A DNA stretch of 64,000 bases from Tetracladium setigerum (lineage: Eukaryota > Ascomycota > Leotiomycetes > Helotiales), in NCBI GenBank assembly GCA_031472005.1, contig PZJY01000005.1:2604001-2668000 (forward strand), read 5' to 3'. Positions within the stretch are counted from its first letter, which is position 1. The number at the start of each line of letters is the position of its first letter. The notes below the pieces were generated by a model. The model worked only from the letters and a program-made list of their open reading frames with translations. It did no database searches and was not told the origin of the DNA. A program made the translations under genes and the position numbers. Shown here one piece after another: positions 22,801 through 34,144 of the stretch.

Positions 22801-25800
22801 CGTCTGAGCCTACTGAAGCGGTGGCATGATGAAGACCAGATGAAGCATCCAGTGCCCACAGAGAGGCCTTGCCTTTTAGAATGTGTCCTTGAAGTCTTGT
22901 CACGTTGCCATTGAATGCAGAAGCCTTGGCGACTTGGACACCGGGCAGGCTGTGAGATCCGACTGCGTGATAATAGATGCCGTCGCTTCCTCCAACGAAC
23001 AAGGCTGTTCTTCCGTCGCCTCGAGGAACAGCAAACACGCAAGTATCGGTATTTCGGCACGGAATCTCGACGTTAATGACAATTCCTTTGTTCTCAGCGA
23101 GTGTGCTGAAAAATAGCTTTGTTACTGATCCATCTGAAAACAAGGTATACACTGCCCTTTTGCCAGCAGTCGTCACACCGAGAGCCATGTCCTTGATTTC
23201 GAGGCTGTTATTTGGCATTTGCATGGCAAAGGGATCTTTGAAAATGGTGGAAGACGTGTCAATGACATAGTGTTCTGCAAATTGAGTCCACCCATCCAAT
23301 CTTTGTCCTGACAGAGTCGATGCTAAGAGAGTTGGTCCGGCGGTAGGTACTGGAGGAGGACCCCATACAAATCGGCCAATGCTCAAACCAGCTGGCATCC
23401 GTCTATCAAGCCACAGACGGCTCCAGTCCGCAGTGGAAATGCTACCAGGAGAGAGTTCTGCCACAGAGACCTTGCTGGATCCTGCTTCTGTTCTTGAATT
23501 CATGTTACAAGCGATGGCCACAAACACCATTCCATCAGCCCTTTGGAAAGCCTCAACTTCTTGGACAAATTTTGATCCTGGCGGCGAAATGGTCTTGATA
23601 CTCCAACCCTTGGCGCTGGATGAGTCCCATTGGATTAGCTCAAGGTCGCCGTCGTCTGAAATTGCAAAAACGGCAATATTGCCAGCGGCATCAGTGATAG
23701 CAGAAAATCGTTCACGTCTTCCCACTGATTTTATGAGTTCCTAAAAATGTTAGTGATATATTTGGAATCATTACAAAGCACACTGACTTTTGTATCCATG
23801 AGCTCGGATCGAGTTTTCACAACGAATTTCTTCTCGGAAACTGGGGGGTCAGTTGGCTTTGTCGGTTCCGTGCCTGGTGGTGGCTGCGTTGGTGGTGGCA
23901 CCACTGGTGGAGTTGGAGGCAACGGCTCTGAAGGCGGTGTATGTGGATCCTGCTTGAATTCCGGGACAGCATCTGTTTTTCTATTAGTCGTAATCTGATC
24001 GATTGAAAGGCGTGCAAACCTGTAAATTTGTAAAAGATATCAGCAGCAATGTGGTTCTGCGCCGTCAGCCGCAGGTTGGAGAACGTGAAATCTTGAGCAC
24101 CAGGGAATACAACTCCCTGGATGCTATTACGCATTTCCGCCTGCAGGTTGGTTGATAGGCCTGAGAACCGCTGGCCAATTTCTTTTCCATATGCCGTCTG
24201 ATCGGCACTAACGAACACTGCTGGGTCAATCTATCATGCTAGGTTAGTAGATGTCCCCAGTGATTACGACTAGCGAGTTGAAGAGGAATGCATTCGAGAG
24301 AAAAAGGAAAAAATAAATGTACTGACATTATTGAATATGGTCCAAAAACCGGCTCCAGGACCCTTAACCTCCTTCAATGGCACAGGCCACTTTAATTTGG
24401 GAGGAAGAGTATTGTGCCTCACGCCGATGCCTCCCGTGAGGTCTGCCTTCAGTATAAACTCATTGTCTGCAACATTGCTACATTAGTTCCACGCATCCTA
24501 TATGTTCATTCGGACAAAGTTATTGCTACTCACAATCCCTATATTCACTAGTTCCATAGGCAAGTTCTTGTCTGCCTGTGAATGGCTTAATGTAAAACTT
24601 TACCGGTCTTGTACAAACGATTTGGAAGACAATCTAGGGAAGCGCAATGGTAAGCACCCACCCGTCACCAATGTTCCATGCATGAATTTGAGGTACGTAC
24701 CTTGACTTCCTTTGGACTGCTGGTCATTGTCACCTCGCAAGTATTGGTGGAAGTTGCCTCAACATGCACATCAGGCAGAAGAGCAGTGTTGCGTACGTAG
24801 GTCTTCTTGAAGTACTCTTCATGCGCATAGTACCAGACATTAGGCGCCTTCCTGGAAAACTGATCATCTTGGCCCTGCGTTCTCAATCGCGACTTAATGA
24901 CACTGCCACACACGTTTTTGATCCAGTCGTCAAAGAAGGTGTGATTGCTAAAGGTGAATACTCCAGTACATTGGTCTGAGCTGGCGGTGACGGGGTTGTA
25001 CTTGAAGACGCCTGCTTGAGGGCTCGAGGGCAGCTGGCGATTGTTGGTTCGCAGCAGGAATAGTAGCGCATTGTAATTTGGATCACCATCAACAGATCTG
25101 TGAATACCATAGCGCATAGAAGTTGGATTCTACAAATTTCATAACGTCAGCGAGGTACATTACCTCGGTCTTTGTTCAAATTAGGTCCAAACTCACCCAG
25201 ATCGAGTTCGTTGAGCCATTCGATTGGATATTGTAGCCAAGCACGAATGGATTCGCACCTAGAGCAGTAGGTAACACCAGTTTTTCATGGATATATGCCG
25301 CACAAGCCTTCTTTGCAGCGTCAACGAGTACATCGGGCATTGAATTCGTGCTGAAGAGGTTGAGTGTCCTCTGTATCAAATCCCAGTCAAACCGAAGCGC
25401 AACTCGATTGACCTGTGAGTTGTTTGCAGACCAACTGCTACCTTGGCTAGCAATCTTGTTTGTCAATACCTGGGCAGCTTTGGCATCTAAACGAATGTCA
25501 CGATTGGAGTTGAAGGCGTCATTTGTGAGGGCAACCTGAAAGGTGATGAATTGGTTTTTGAGAGGCATAGTATACTCCTTTCCGTTCGATGTGGTTTGAA
25601 AGGTCCCATCAATAAACGTGAATTTGAGGACTACATTGCTGCCTCCGACTGTTTGTCCTGGTTCAAAGGCAACGCTGTTGCAAAATAGTGTGTCAATTCA
25701 AATGTGCTACGCAAGAAGAAGTGCCAAATCTCAAAATAGATTGGTATCTGAACGTCACGATGAAACTCGGCACTCACGTTGGTGGTCCTATACTGGCTAA

Positions 25801-26051
25801 TACAAAGCCATTGGCCCTATGGCCAAATTTGGAATGAATGGCTCCGCGACCATATTCATATTCGAAGCTGGCGTTAATTGACTTTTGAGTGATCGCAAAC
25901 AACTCGTCGTAACCGGAAAGATAGTCTGCTATTTTTAGCCCGGTTTACATGCAATTGAGAATTCAAGCAGAGTAATTCAGGAAGATGCCATAGTCTTGCG
26001 TGGCAACACTCGAGGAGGGGTGATATTAAACTCACCAGGCGACGTCTCCAT
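19811..26051 (-). CDS. Unrecognised large multi-exon protein, about 1,805 residues
   Basis: Twelve exons fit in phase: 26051-26036, 25928-25778, 25674-25197, 25129-24701, 24633-24534, 24466-24327, 24230-24020, 23972-23788, 23740-21755, 21694-21062, 21006-20482 and 20374-19811. No signal peptide is seen (start METSPADYLSGYDELF). Residues 1-510 are a beta-rich region ending VVFPGAQDFTFSNL, perhaps TULIP-like (inference). A Pro-rich linker (PPTPPVVPPPTQPPPG) follows. Exon 9 encodes repeated W/G-rich strands such as DGDLELIQWDSSSAKGWS, suggesting a beta-propeller, then amphipathic helices (IEWLKKWIGFLFDWGDI). The C-terminal part is helical, with hydrophobic stretches and several Cys. No frame break is present despite the size. 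No catalytic motif is recognised and I assign no function. Confidence 0.75.
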
Positions 26052-27650
26052 CTTTGCTAATACTCAGATTGATGTATTGTTTCCTATCAGAAGTGGTCCA
26101 CAACTCAATCTGTGGCGACGCCCGTTCTATTAATGCTTTCACTTCCCCATGCCACCAGAGAAGAAACCCATTTCACAGGTCTTCATGATTCATCAAGCGG
26201 CGCCTCGTGCAGCACCGTTGGTTGCCCTTCGCCAGCCGAGCACCTAGTAGCCAGCCTCAAAGCGCCTCAGCTGGCCACAAACGTTTGTTCAACTTCTCAT
26301 GAGACGTGTTGCCGGCTGACTGCAGACTTACAACTCTCTGAAGTCTCCTAAATGCGTCCGAGGCGAGGTTACATTGCGGGGAACGAAATGGACATCAGCA
26401 GAGAGAATAAATGCTTGGAGGGCCGACTTGTCGCTGCTGTTCTCGGATCGTGCAAATGAAAGGAGATATTTTCGCTTTTGCCGAGGGAGTAAGCAGCATG
26501 ATGCAAACAATGTAGTTGCTTGGCAAAGCAAATGTGATAGAATGTTCAAGAGGGAGGGTGAATTGTCGTCATAATATGCACTTGATATTGCATCGAGAAG
26601 CGAGATTGTGGCTGGCTGAGGCGCCGCCAAGGGGGTGTTTCTCTTCCCCCCGCCATGGTCCGTGATCATCTGCTTCTGGCCAGACTGATATGGCCACAGC
26701 TGTAATCCTTCGGCTCTAACCTCTTGATCTGCTTTCAAAGCTTCTCTTCTGGCAAATTTCTCCATCGGAACATGTCGTCCTTCGCCTGGACTCATCCATC
26801 TTCAAAAATCTTCAATGCCGAACATGGATTGACAGAAACAACGCACATATTATGGGTTGGTAGTAAGCAACAAACAACCACACAATTATGTGACTTTTCG
26901 GGATTTCCAGCAGTCTTCGTGCGCGTCCTGCAGAAACTGCCTGGGTTTTGTTCACATTTGATGTTTTTGGTTGTTGAAGGATTGATGGACTCAAACGACT
27001 TGGACGGGAATCCGATGAAGGAGCATGAAACGAAAGATGAAGCTGAGGAGAGTTAACGGGAAATAATTCAACGAAAGGGAATTTGACGAATGCGAATTCA
27101 AGAAAGGACAATCCAAAGAGAGAGAATTGACAACTGCCTTAGTTGAAGCTGTTAAGAAATTACCAGGAGCGCTGCTGAGCAGGTCTGACGTAAGCACGAA
27201 ATCTCGAAGACTCTCATCAGCATCTCTAACTTCATCCATCCAGAAACAACAAGAGGCCATGAATATCTTTAGGTAATATCCAAGGTCAGTAGCACCCCCT
27301 TATTTACACTGGGAGAATAGACCGCTCTTGTGCGAGCTGAACTGGACATCCAGCCCCTTCCAACATTCCCAGAAGCGCGGGATGAATGAGAAATGGTGGT
27401 GGCCGCTTGAGGACGGATGCTGGTGACGTGGATTCTGCTTTTGCAAAAATCTTGATATCAATGATTATTGCTTTGGATTTGACAATAGGTAAGCAGGGAA
27501 ATTTTTGGGGCGCATGCTGAAGAAATGAAGCTGTCTAATTCTTTCGATAGTAACTGGGTACTGTACAAAGTAACTACAACGCAACTTTGTCTTCTTTCGC
27601 TCGCCAATTTTATATCCAACAAAACTGTACAGTAACGTACGATTCCAATC
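26052..27650. other. 1.6-kb intergenic region
   Basis: This lies between the start of the large gene and the stop of the GH5 gene, both on the minus strand, so it holds the large gene's promoter. Open frames up to 155 codons exist, but they lack coding character and splice partners. No mobile element or repeat is seen. Confidence 0.5.
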
Positions 27651-29265
27651 CTAGATACTCTTCCTAATCTTGGCAAATTCTGTCAACGTTTTATTCAGTC
27701 CTTCTCTCTGCACACACTTGTCGAATCTGAAACTCTTAGCAGCCTCATCAAGTTGCTCAAGCGAGAAGTCTCTAAACAGCTCTGCGAATTCCATCGAAAA
27801 GGCAGAAGCCATGAAAGTTTGCATAATCGCTCTACTGAGATGTCTCTCCGTCGCCCAATTCGTAGGATACGTATCCTTTGCCGTCGGACAAACAGAATCA
27901 ATCCACTTTACCAACGGCGACATCAACCCCTCCACTTCCTTACTCGGATACTTTCCCCACGCATCAAGTTGCAATTCCTTCTTCTTCAACAAGAATGGCG
28001 CGATTGTTTTGTGATAAAGCGACTCCGGTGAGGTGCTGAGCATGCCTTGAATTCCAATATCCTTGTACAACCAAATTGTCCAAGGAATGGAATGTTTATC
28101 GTAGATTCTGAGCTGTGCACCCAGGAGATTAATACGCTCTTGATTGATGACCTCACGATCTTCATCGCCCGGTTGAGCGTAAACAGGTCCAAACTCGCCA
28201 TTCCAAGCCGGCACCTTCTTCTCCCTCTGGAAAGCCGATTTTCTCAAATACTGACTCTCCAACTTCTCCACCTGCTCCTCGGCTCCCTTGAATCTATCAC
28301 CAGTAGGGAAGCCCAACAAACTATAATCATGCAACGCATACACACAGTTCGGCAAGATCTCATCAAAGAATTTCCACTCCATTGCAAAAGTGTTGCCATC
28401 CAGCCACAAAATATGATTGGGATCGACGGCACGGATTTCGGCCTCGAAGCGCTTGTAGAAGGCCGGGAGACGGTGATGGAGCGGGTCGCAGGGCTCGTTG
28501 ATGGGATTGTAACCTGCCACCCACGGATTGGTGGAGTAGCGACGGGCGATGCATTTCCAGAGCCAGATTGTGCGGTCTTGGTGGTCTTTGTGCTCCCAGA
28601 ATGCTGCGTGAGAGGTGCCGCTGTCGGAGTGCCAGTCGGGGTTTTGGCCGCCGGGGAGGGTGTGCATGTCGAGGATTGTGTAGATGTTGTTTTTTGCGCA
28701 CTATTTTACTGCCTGTTAATTCTCAACTCTTTATCCACTGTGTGCATACAAGCTATGATCGAAGGGAATGATATGAAGTTGAGGAAAGACAAGACAAACC
28801 AGCTCAACAACACGATCAAGATGCTTGAACCCTTCTTCTTTAAGAACACGCGGATTCATATCATCTTCGAAATGTCGATAGTTAAATGGCAAGCGAAGAC
28901 AGTTCAATCCTAAACTAGCAAAGAACTTGGCGTCATCTTCGGTGAAGAAGTACTCAAGGAATTTGTCGAAGAAGAACTCATATTTTTCTTGGCCAAGGAC
29001 AGAGAGCATGGCGGCGCGGTGTTGATGTTCATGCCCTGGATACCCTGTTCTGTAGTGTATGAATCAGTTTTTTGGTTTTGTAATGATTTTGGAATGGATT
29101 GGGATTATTTGATAAGAATACGAGCATTGAGATAGTGGGTTTGTTGACATACATGAAGTTTTCCATGTTCATCCATCCTCCTAAACCTGCTCCACGGAGG
29201 ATGATTTGATTGTCTTTTTGATCGACGATTGTTTCGCCTGAGACGCGGAGGAAGCCGTTCGACAT
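27651..29265 (-). CDS. Glycoside hydrolase family 5 protein (probable beta-glucanase), cytosolic form
   Basis: Exons 29265-29153, 29049-28800 and 28700-27651 join to give 470 residues. The N-terminus ILRGAGLGGWMNMENF and the splice-spanning ITGYPG are typical of fungal GH5 proteins, followed by NCLRLPFNYRHFED. The catalytic acid/base is the Glu of GYNPINEP and the nucleophile the Glu of WNGEFGP; LDMHTLPGGQN and a conserved H in YALHDYS are also present. GH5 enzymes cleave beta-glycosidic links by a retaining mechanism; exo-1,3-beta-glucanase is the usual annotation of this type, and the substrate here is inferred. No signal peptide is visible, so an intracellular role is possible. The second intron has a GTTTGT donor. 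A 288-codon open frame on the opposite strand is antisense and probably fortuitous. Confidence 0.88.
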
Positions 29266-30498
29266 ATTGGGTGTCGAGTAGTCTTTTGGTCTTGTTGGGA
29301 AGGATACCGGGTGGGGTGAAGGCAAGGGAATAAATAACCTTTAGTTGTGTGTTATTGGATTGAATATTTGATTGAAAAGATATTTGGAAATCGAAATTAT
29401 AGTTGAATTAAAATCACGAAATGTTCGTACTTTATATACACCTCTGTCCCAAATACTTCAACCATTGCCAAGGTTGGGGTATGGCGGGGTAAATTGGGGT
29501 GTTTAGCCTGATCTCGAGTTTTGTTGATCTACAACCCAAACTGGTTAGTGTCAAAGTTACTATACAATATACTCGAGTATTCTAGAGTATGCTATTTTTA
29601 AATTAGATAACTAGAACAACTGTAAAGAAGCTTCATTCCACAATATTCTTGTTGGCATGAGGCTCTTAAGATAGCTATTCTAGAGAGAATACCGAGGCAA
29701 GTCCTCCTTTATCCCCAATCCCTTATCACAGTTTTTGGTTCTGTTTGAGACCTCCTAAGTCGTCATGAATTCCACCAATAAAACCAGTGAGTTCTGATCG
29801 AAGTTCGGAGTCTATTAATCTCTCTAGACATCTTGTATAAAGAGGAGAGCAAGTTAGGTAGTAGTCCCATAAGGAAAGAACTCAGGTAAGCAGCGAGGAT
29901 GGAAATATGACAATAATCTATGAAATATGGCCGCAGCAAGTACTGCAACTAACTCCCAATACCTATTTACTGATATTTGGATAGGAGTGTGCTGCAAGTC
30001 ACTTTAGAATGATGGGTGTGAAAGTGAACAGGACCCTCAAGGGAGACGCTAAGTGGGGACCCTCCTTTCAACTTTCTCCCCTTCGCTCTCGTTCTCTTTT
30101 CCTCACAAGTTCATCAATGTTCCATCTCCTGATGACAACAGCAATACTTTGTTTCGGAGTGGATATCGCCAGATTAGGATCGAAGAAAGTCTGACAGCAG
30201 GCTCAGCCAGCTGACCTCCAACCACGTTCCTCGGTCTTGCGATCGTCGACGACGCCGCCCTCGACCAACTTCTTCTTTGGCCCTCATTTCTGACAGATTT
30301 CTGTCTACTCTCGATACGTGAACAGATTCTTTCGGAAGTGTAGCCATCGATCATGTCGAGAGAACTCGATTGAGAGAATCTTTTACTCGATTGCTGAAAC
30401 AACAAACAGTGGCAGACAGGTACTCGCAGCACCCGTTCTTTGCACTATCCACTTCTAACAAACCGGTTTTTAGAAAGTCTTTGCGACTCAGCAATATA
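29266..30498. other. Divergent intergenic region, AT-rich in part
   Basis: The 1.2 kb between the GH5 start and the C2H2 gene start contains an AT-rich patch near 29400-29660. No gene is supported. Confidence 0.45.
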
Positions 30499-31353
30499 AT
30501 GGCGGGGATAACTTTCTCATTTTGGACCTGCAATGAGTGTTACGATCGCTTCGACAGCCACGATGAACTCGATCGACATGATGCAGATGTACATGATAAC
30601 TATTGCGAATGCAATGCGTGTGACAAGCGATTTCGCATAGAGACCGCGCTCCGTGCGCATGGGAGGGACTGCCATAAGCACCGTTGCCATGCATGCCTGC
30701 TTTTCTTTGATCTCTATTCTGAGCTCAAGGCACATAACGACAAGTATCACAACTTCATATGCAGAACCTGCGGTCCGACGTTCAGATCCCGGTCTGCTCT
30801 CGGCGACCATTTGAGAGCAAAGTCTCATTGGTGTAATTTGAATAAACAACACACACACGTCACCACATCCCAGCCTACTAGATCCCAGCCTACCACATCC
30901 CAACCTCTCTCCAAGCAGATTGCAGCAGATCCAAAGCCCCGATGTCAGCCGTGCAGCGAAACTTTCGACTCTGATATCTCTCTCAAGTTACACAATACAG
31001 CGGCTCACGATAACAAGTGCGATGAATGTTCCGTTACATTCTTTTACATGGCAGCGCTTCAAAGCCATCAGAAGGAAGAACATTTAGTCAAATGCAAATG
31101 TGGAGAAGAGCTGAAAAACCAAGCAGCATTGGAGGTGCACAAACGCCTACGACATACTTTTCCATGCAACAAGTGCGAGGTTGTGCTGGTGACCTTGGAG
31201 GATTTCCAAATTCACGTTGAAAAATTGCACAACTTAAAGTGCAGCAAGTGTTCTGCTGTGTTTTCCTGTCAGGATCATATTTCTTTACATCACCTGGAAT
31301 GCCACTCCTTGAGCCGTGAGAAATACCAGAAGCTATCCGATAACTGTGTATAA
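30499..31353 (+). CDS. C2H2 zinc-finger protein, multiple irregular fingers
   Basis: A single exon of 284 residues. ATG 30499 is the first plausible start (MAGITFSFWTCNECYDRF). Fingers follow almost without linkers: CNECYDRF...H-x4-H, CNACDKRF, CHACLLFF, CRTCGPTF, then a Thr/Ser/Gln/Pro linker with a TSQPTRSQPTTSQP repeat, then CQPCSETF, CDECSVTF, CKCGEEL, CNKCEVVL and CSKCSAVF. Most have Cys-x2-Cys and a His pair separated by 4-5 residues, with five to six residues between fingers. This could bind nucleic acid or protein; no regulatory domain is seen. Two more genes of the same style lie at 35573 and 42126, suggesting a locally expanded family. Confidence 0.85.
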   Translation: MAGITFSFWTCNECYDRFDSHDELDRHDADVHDNYCECNACDKRFRIETALRAHGRDCHKHRCHACLLFFDLYSELKAHNDKYHNFICRTCGPTFRSRSALGDHLRAKSHWCNLNKQHTHVTTSQPTRSQPTTSQPLSKQIAADPKPRCQPCSETFDSDISLKLHNTAAHDNKCDECSVTFFYMAALQSHQKEEHLVKCKCGEELKNQAALEVHKRLRHTFPCNKCEVVLVTLEDFQIHVEKLHNLKCSKCSAVFSCQDHISLHHLECHSLSREKYQKLSDNCV

Positions 31354-31750
31354 GCCACCAAGCCCACCATCTGTAGATAGCTTCCTTAGACACTAGAATA
31401 CAGAACAGGCTTACCCATTGGTACGCTGCCTTCTGTAGAGTGTCTTGCTTCCATCACCCGTGAACACCACTTACACCACCGATACGGATACGCATCCCCA
31501 CTGCAACCAACAGAAAGAGAGGTTTCAAAGATCGAACTAGGGGTTCATGTTCACATGTGGAAGCGAGATACAAGTCATGTTTCCTTTGCAAGTGGTTCAT
31601 GAAGAGCATGATTTTGTAAGCGAGACAAGAAGCTAGAAAGACTGTGACAAAGTACAATCGATATCCCCTCCCCCGTCTCTCCCATTGCTTTCCTTCCTTC
31701 CAGTCAAACCATACCGCTCCACTCCAATTCCCACACTGGTCGAGTCGTAT
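31354..31750. other. Convergent intergenic region
   Basis: The 397 bp between the C2H2 stop and the HsbA-like gene stop hold both 3' ends. C/T-rich tracts lie near 31667-31710. No gene is seen. Confidence 0.5.
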
Positions 31751-32340
31751 CTAAGTGAAAACGGCGATAGCGAATGCAAAGGAGGCATTGATGGTGCTCT
31801 GATAACTCTTGAGAGTAACAACATCAGCAGCCACGGCCTTGGCCTGAAGAGCAGCAGCGAGCTTGTCTGAATCCGCACGAAGAGTGTTCAACTGGCTCAG
31901 AACAAGAGGATCGAGACCTGATGCATCGAAGAGGGGTTCCTGTATTGAATGGTGAGCACTCCATTGGGGTCAAATGTGTGTGAATTCATTCAAAATACCT
32001 TGTTGACCAACGCAGTGAGTGTAGCTTGAATCTGGGGAGTTTGCGATCCAATAGAGTTGGTGATGCTAGTGCTCTCAGCTGCAGTGAAGGCAGCCGAAGC
32101 AATTGCATCAGTGGTTGCTTTGTTGATAGCAGCATCCAAGTTGTTCCCATTGGTCGAGACAGTAATGGCCCCAAGCAATCCTCCGGTATATGCGTTGACG
32201 GAAGCGGTCAAGGTGGTAAGAGCGGTACCAATGGCTGCGAGGTCGCTTATGACGAGAGCGGCATCTCGCTTGTCAACAGGGTTGCATGTTGCAACACTGA
32301 GACTGAGCACGGCGGCAAAGAGAGTCTTGAAGTTAACCAT
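31751..32340 (-). CDS. Secreted HsbA-like cell-wall protein
   Basis: Exons 32340-31999 and 31939-31751 give 176 residues. A signal peptide (MVNFKTLFAAVLSLSVATC) is followed by DKRDA, a possible Kex2 site (KR). The mature part is almost all alpha-helical, rich in Ala, Thr, Ser and Leu and nearly free of Cys, matching the hydrophobic surface binding protein A / cell-wall galactomannoprotein family (PF12296). Such proteins coat hyphae or recruit cutinases to hydrophobic surfaces in Aspergillus; the role here is inferred. A paralogue-like gene lies divergently at 34145. The 59-nt intron has a GTATTT donor. Confidence 0.8.
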
Positions 32341-34144
32341 TTTGAGCTGGTTTGCCAACGGATGCAAGTAGAAGATTTGAATGTTGTTTGGGAATGGGGT
32401 AGAAAAGGCGGATAGAGGGGAGAGAAATGTTAGACTCTAGATTATCCTCTTTTCTTTATACCTACGAGAACCTTGGAATATTTCACATGTTCGCGTGCAA
32501 TAAACGTAGCCACCTCGGTATTTGTCACAAAACTGTCGTCAGAGGCAAGAAAATTAAGTGTTGAAATGTCGTTATAACGAGTTCTCTCCGCATCACAGTT
32601 CAACAGTCCTATATCTGCTCGGGCTAATCCCCAATCCCCATACCACATCTGCTAGATAGTACACTACTGTAGACTGCCGAAGCAATTCGCAAACTGCCCA
32701 TATGGGCTGAATCGACTGCTAGACGTCCCATTTACAACCGTGGTTGGGTGGATAAAGTAGATATGCATGAAAACCATGTAGGAATTGCTTTGGCATCCTT
32801 GACAAGCTTTCAGGGGTCCCGCTCGACAGAATCCGGGGAAATGCCCCGACCAGCGTTTTTACCCCGCAATTCCGCAGTTTTTAGCGCCGTTTCTCAATAG
32901 CACACCCACCAGGCTCTTATTTGAACTCCCAAATTGGAGAGGCAATGCCGAGAATACAGCACGTCGGTCCGGAATGAGCCAAGCAATGCCATTTATGAGC
33001 ATACTGCATGATAATCACGGGATTCCCCAGCTTTTTAGTTTCGGCGGGTGGTATGAGCCAGCGAATCACGCTCCCAGTCGTTTGTTGTGCTCGGAGCAGT
33101 TTCCTTTGTTTGTACGGCGGCAGTTGACATCTGCAAATTCATGGCGAAGGTTCGACTAAAATATGGGAAAATATGTGCGGTGTCCATATCGGATGTCTTT
33201 CTTACAAGCTTTCAAACCTTCCTGCCTTGCAAGGTAGTCAAGAAGAGTAAAGCCAATATTGATTCAAAATAATCAGGGGGTTTTTAAGCTTCAAGTTTAG
33301 CAAACTGTGAGTAAACAAAACTTCCTAAGCTAAAGTCGGAGGGAAAACTTGGTTTAAACCTTGGTATGAAACAGGCCATAGGATTGCTTAAAATATTGCT
33401 ATCTGGGTTTGAAGTGAAGGGAGTCGCGAATGCAATATCACGAGTTCATACTCTCTGCCAGAATGAATTAATACCGAGGAACACTTCCCTTCACCTCGTA
33501 TTTAATAGAGACACCAACAATCGATGCGGCGCTAGGATTGGCTGGAAAAGAGTATTTGCTCGCTTACGCTAGCCTGTATTGTCATACTCAGTCTCACGAC
33601 GTTGCAAGATGCATTTTCATGCCCAACCACAAGCTCTCTCCCTCATAGATACATCATCTCAGCAAACCAATATTGGCACTCTACCACTCCTCCCAGAGTA
33701 TAAACCAACATTTGAACCGGGAGGGGAAGAGTAATTTCAACCCCTTCCAGACTTCTGCATGCAACATTCCTGATCCCGCACAGACACGGATCGGGAATCG
33801 CGCTTTCTCCAACTTCCCCCGCATCAAAAGGGCCGTCCATTCGTGCTTTTCCAGCATTGACACGCAATTAAAAGACCACGAGAGGTGCTCAAGGGGGAAG
33901 GTAATATCCATGTATTCTTTAAATTGTGGCACAGTCACTAACATACGCCGAGGTTCACATGTCGAGCCATGAAGCTTGCCAACGGAATTGACATATGGGT
34001 TGAGCCTTCGTTTATAAGATAATTGAAGAAGTCTCTTTTCCTTCTACATCTTTGAACCATTCTTTCAACAGCCCTTAAACCACTTGCAAAGTCATTCGTT
34101 TTTGCCCGCCTACGAATAGAAACCACGCGATTCCAACCATCAAC
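32341..34144. promoter_or_regulatory. 1.8-kb divergent region between two HsbA-like surface-protein genes
   Basis: The two genes are transcribed away from this region, so it probably carries both promoters. It contains no convincing coding frame. C/A-rich stretches flank both starts. No specific binding site was identified. Confidence 0.4.

Noticed and set aside
26328..26795. 155-codon open frame on the minus strand
   Set aside because: Composition and lack of conserved motifs suggest a chance frame in the large gene's upstream region.
28047..28913. 288-codon open frame on the plus strand
   Set aside because: It is antisense to the clearly conserved GH5 exons and has no recognisable protein features.
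29400..29660. AT-rich patch considered as a RIP-mutated transposon relic
   Set aside because: Too short, with no terminal repeats or transposase remnant visible.
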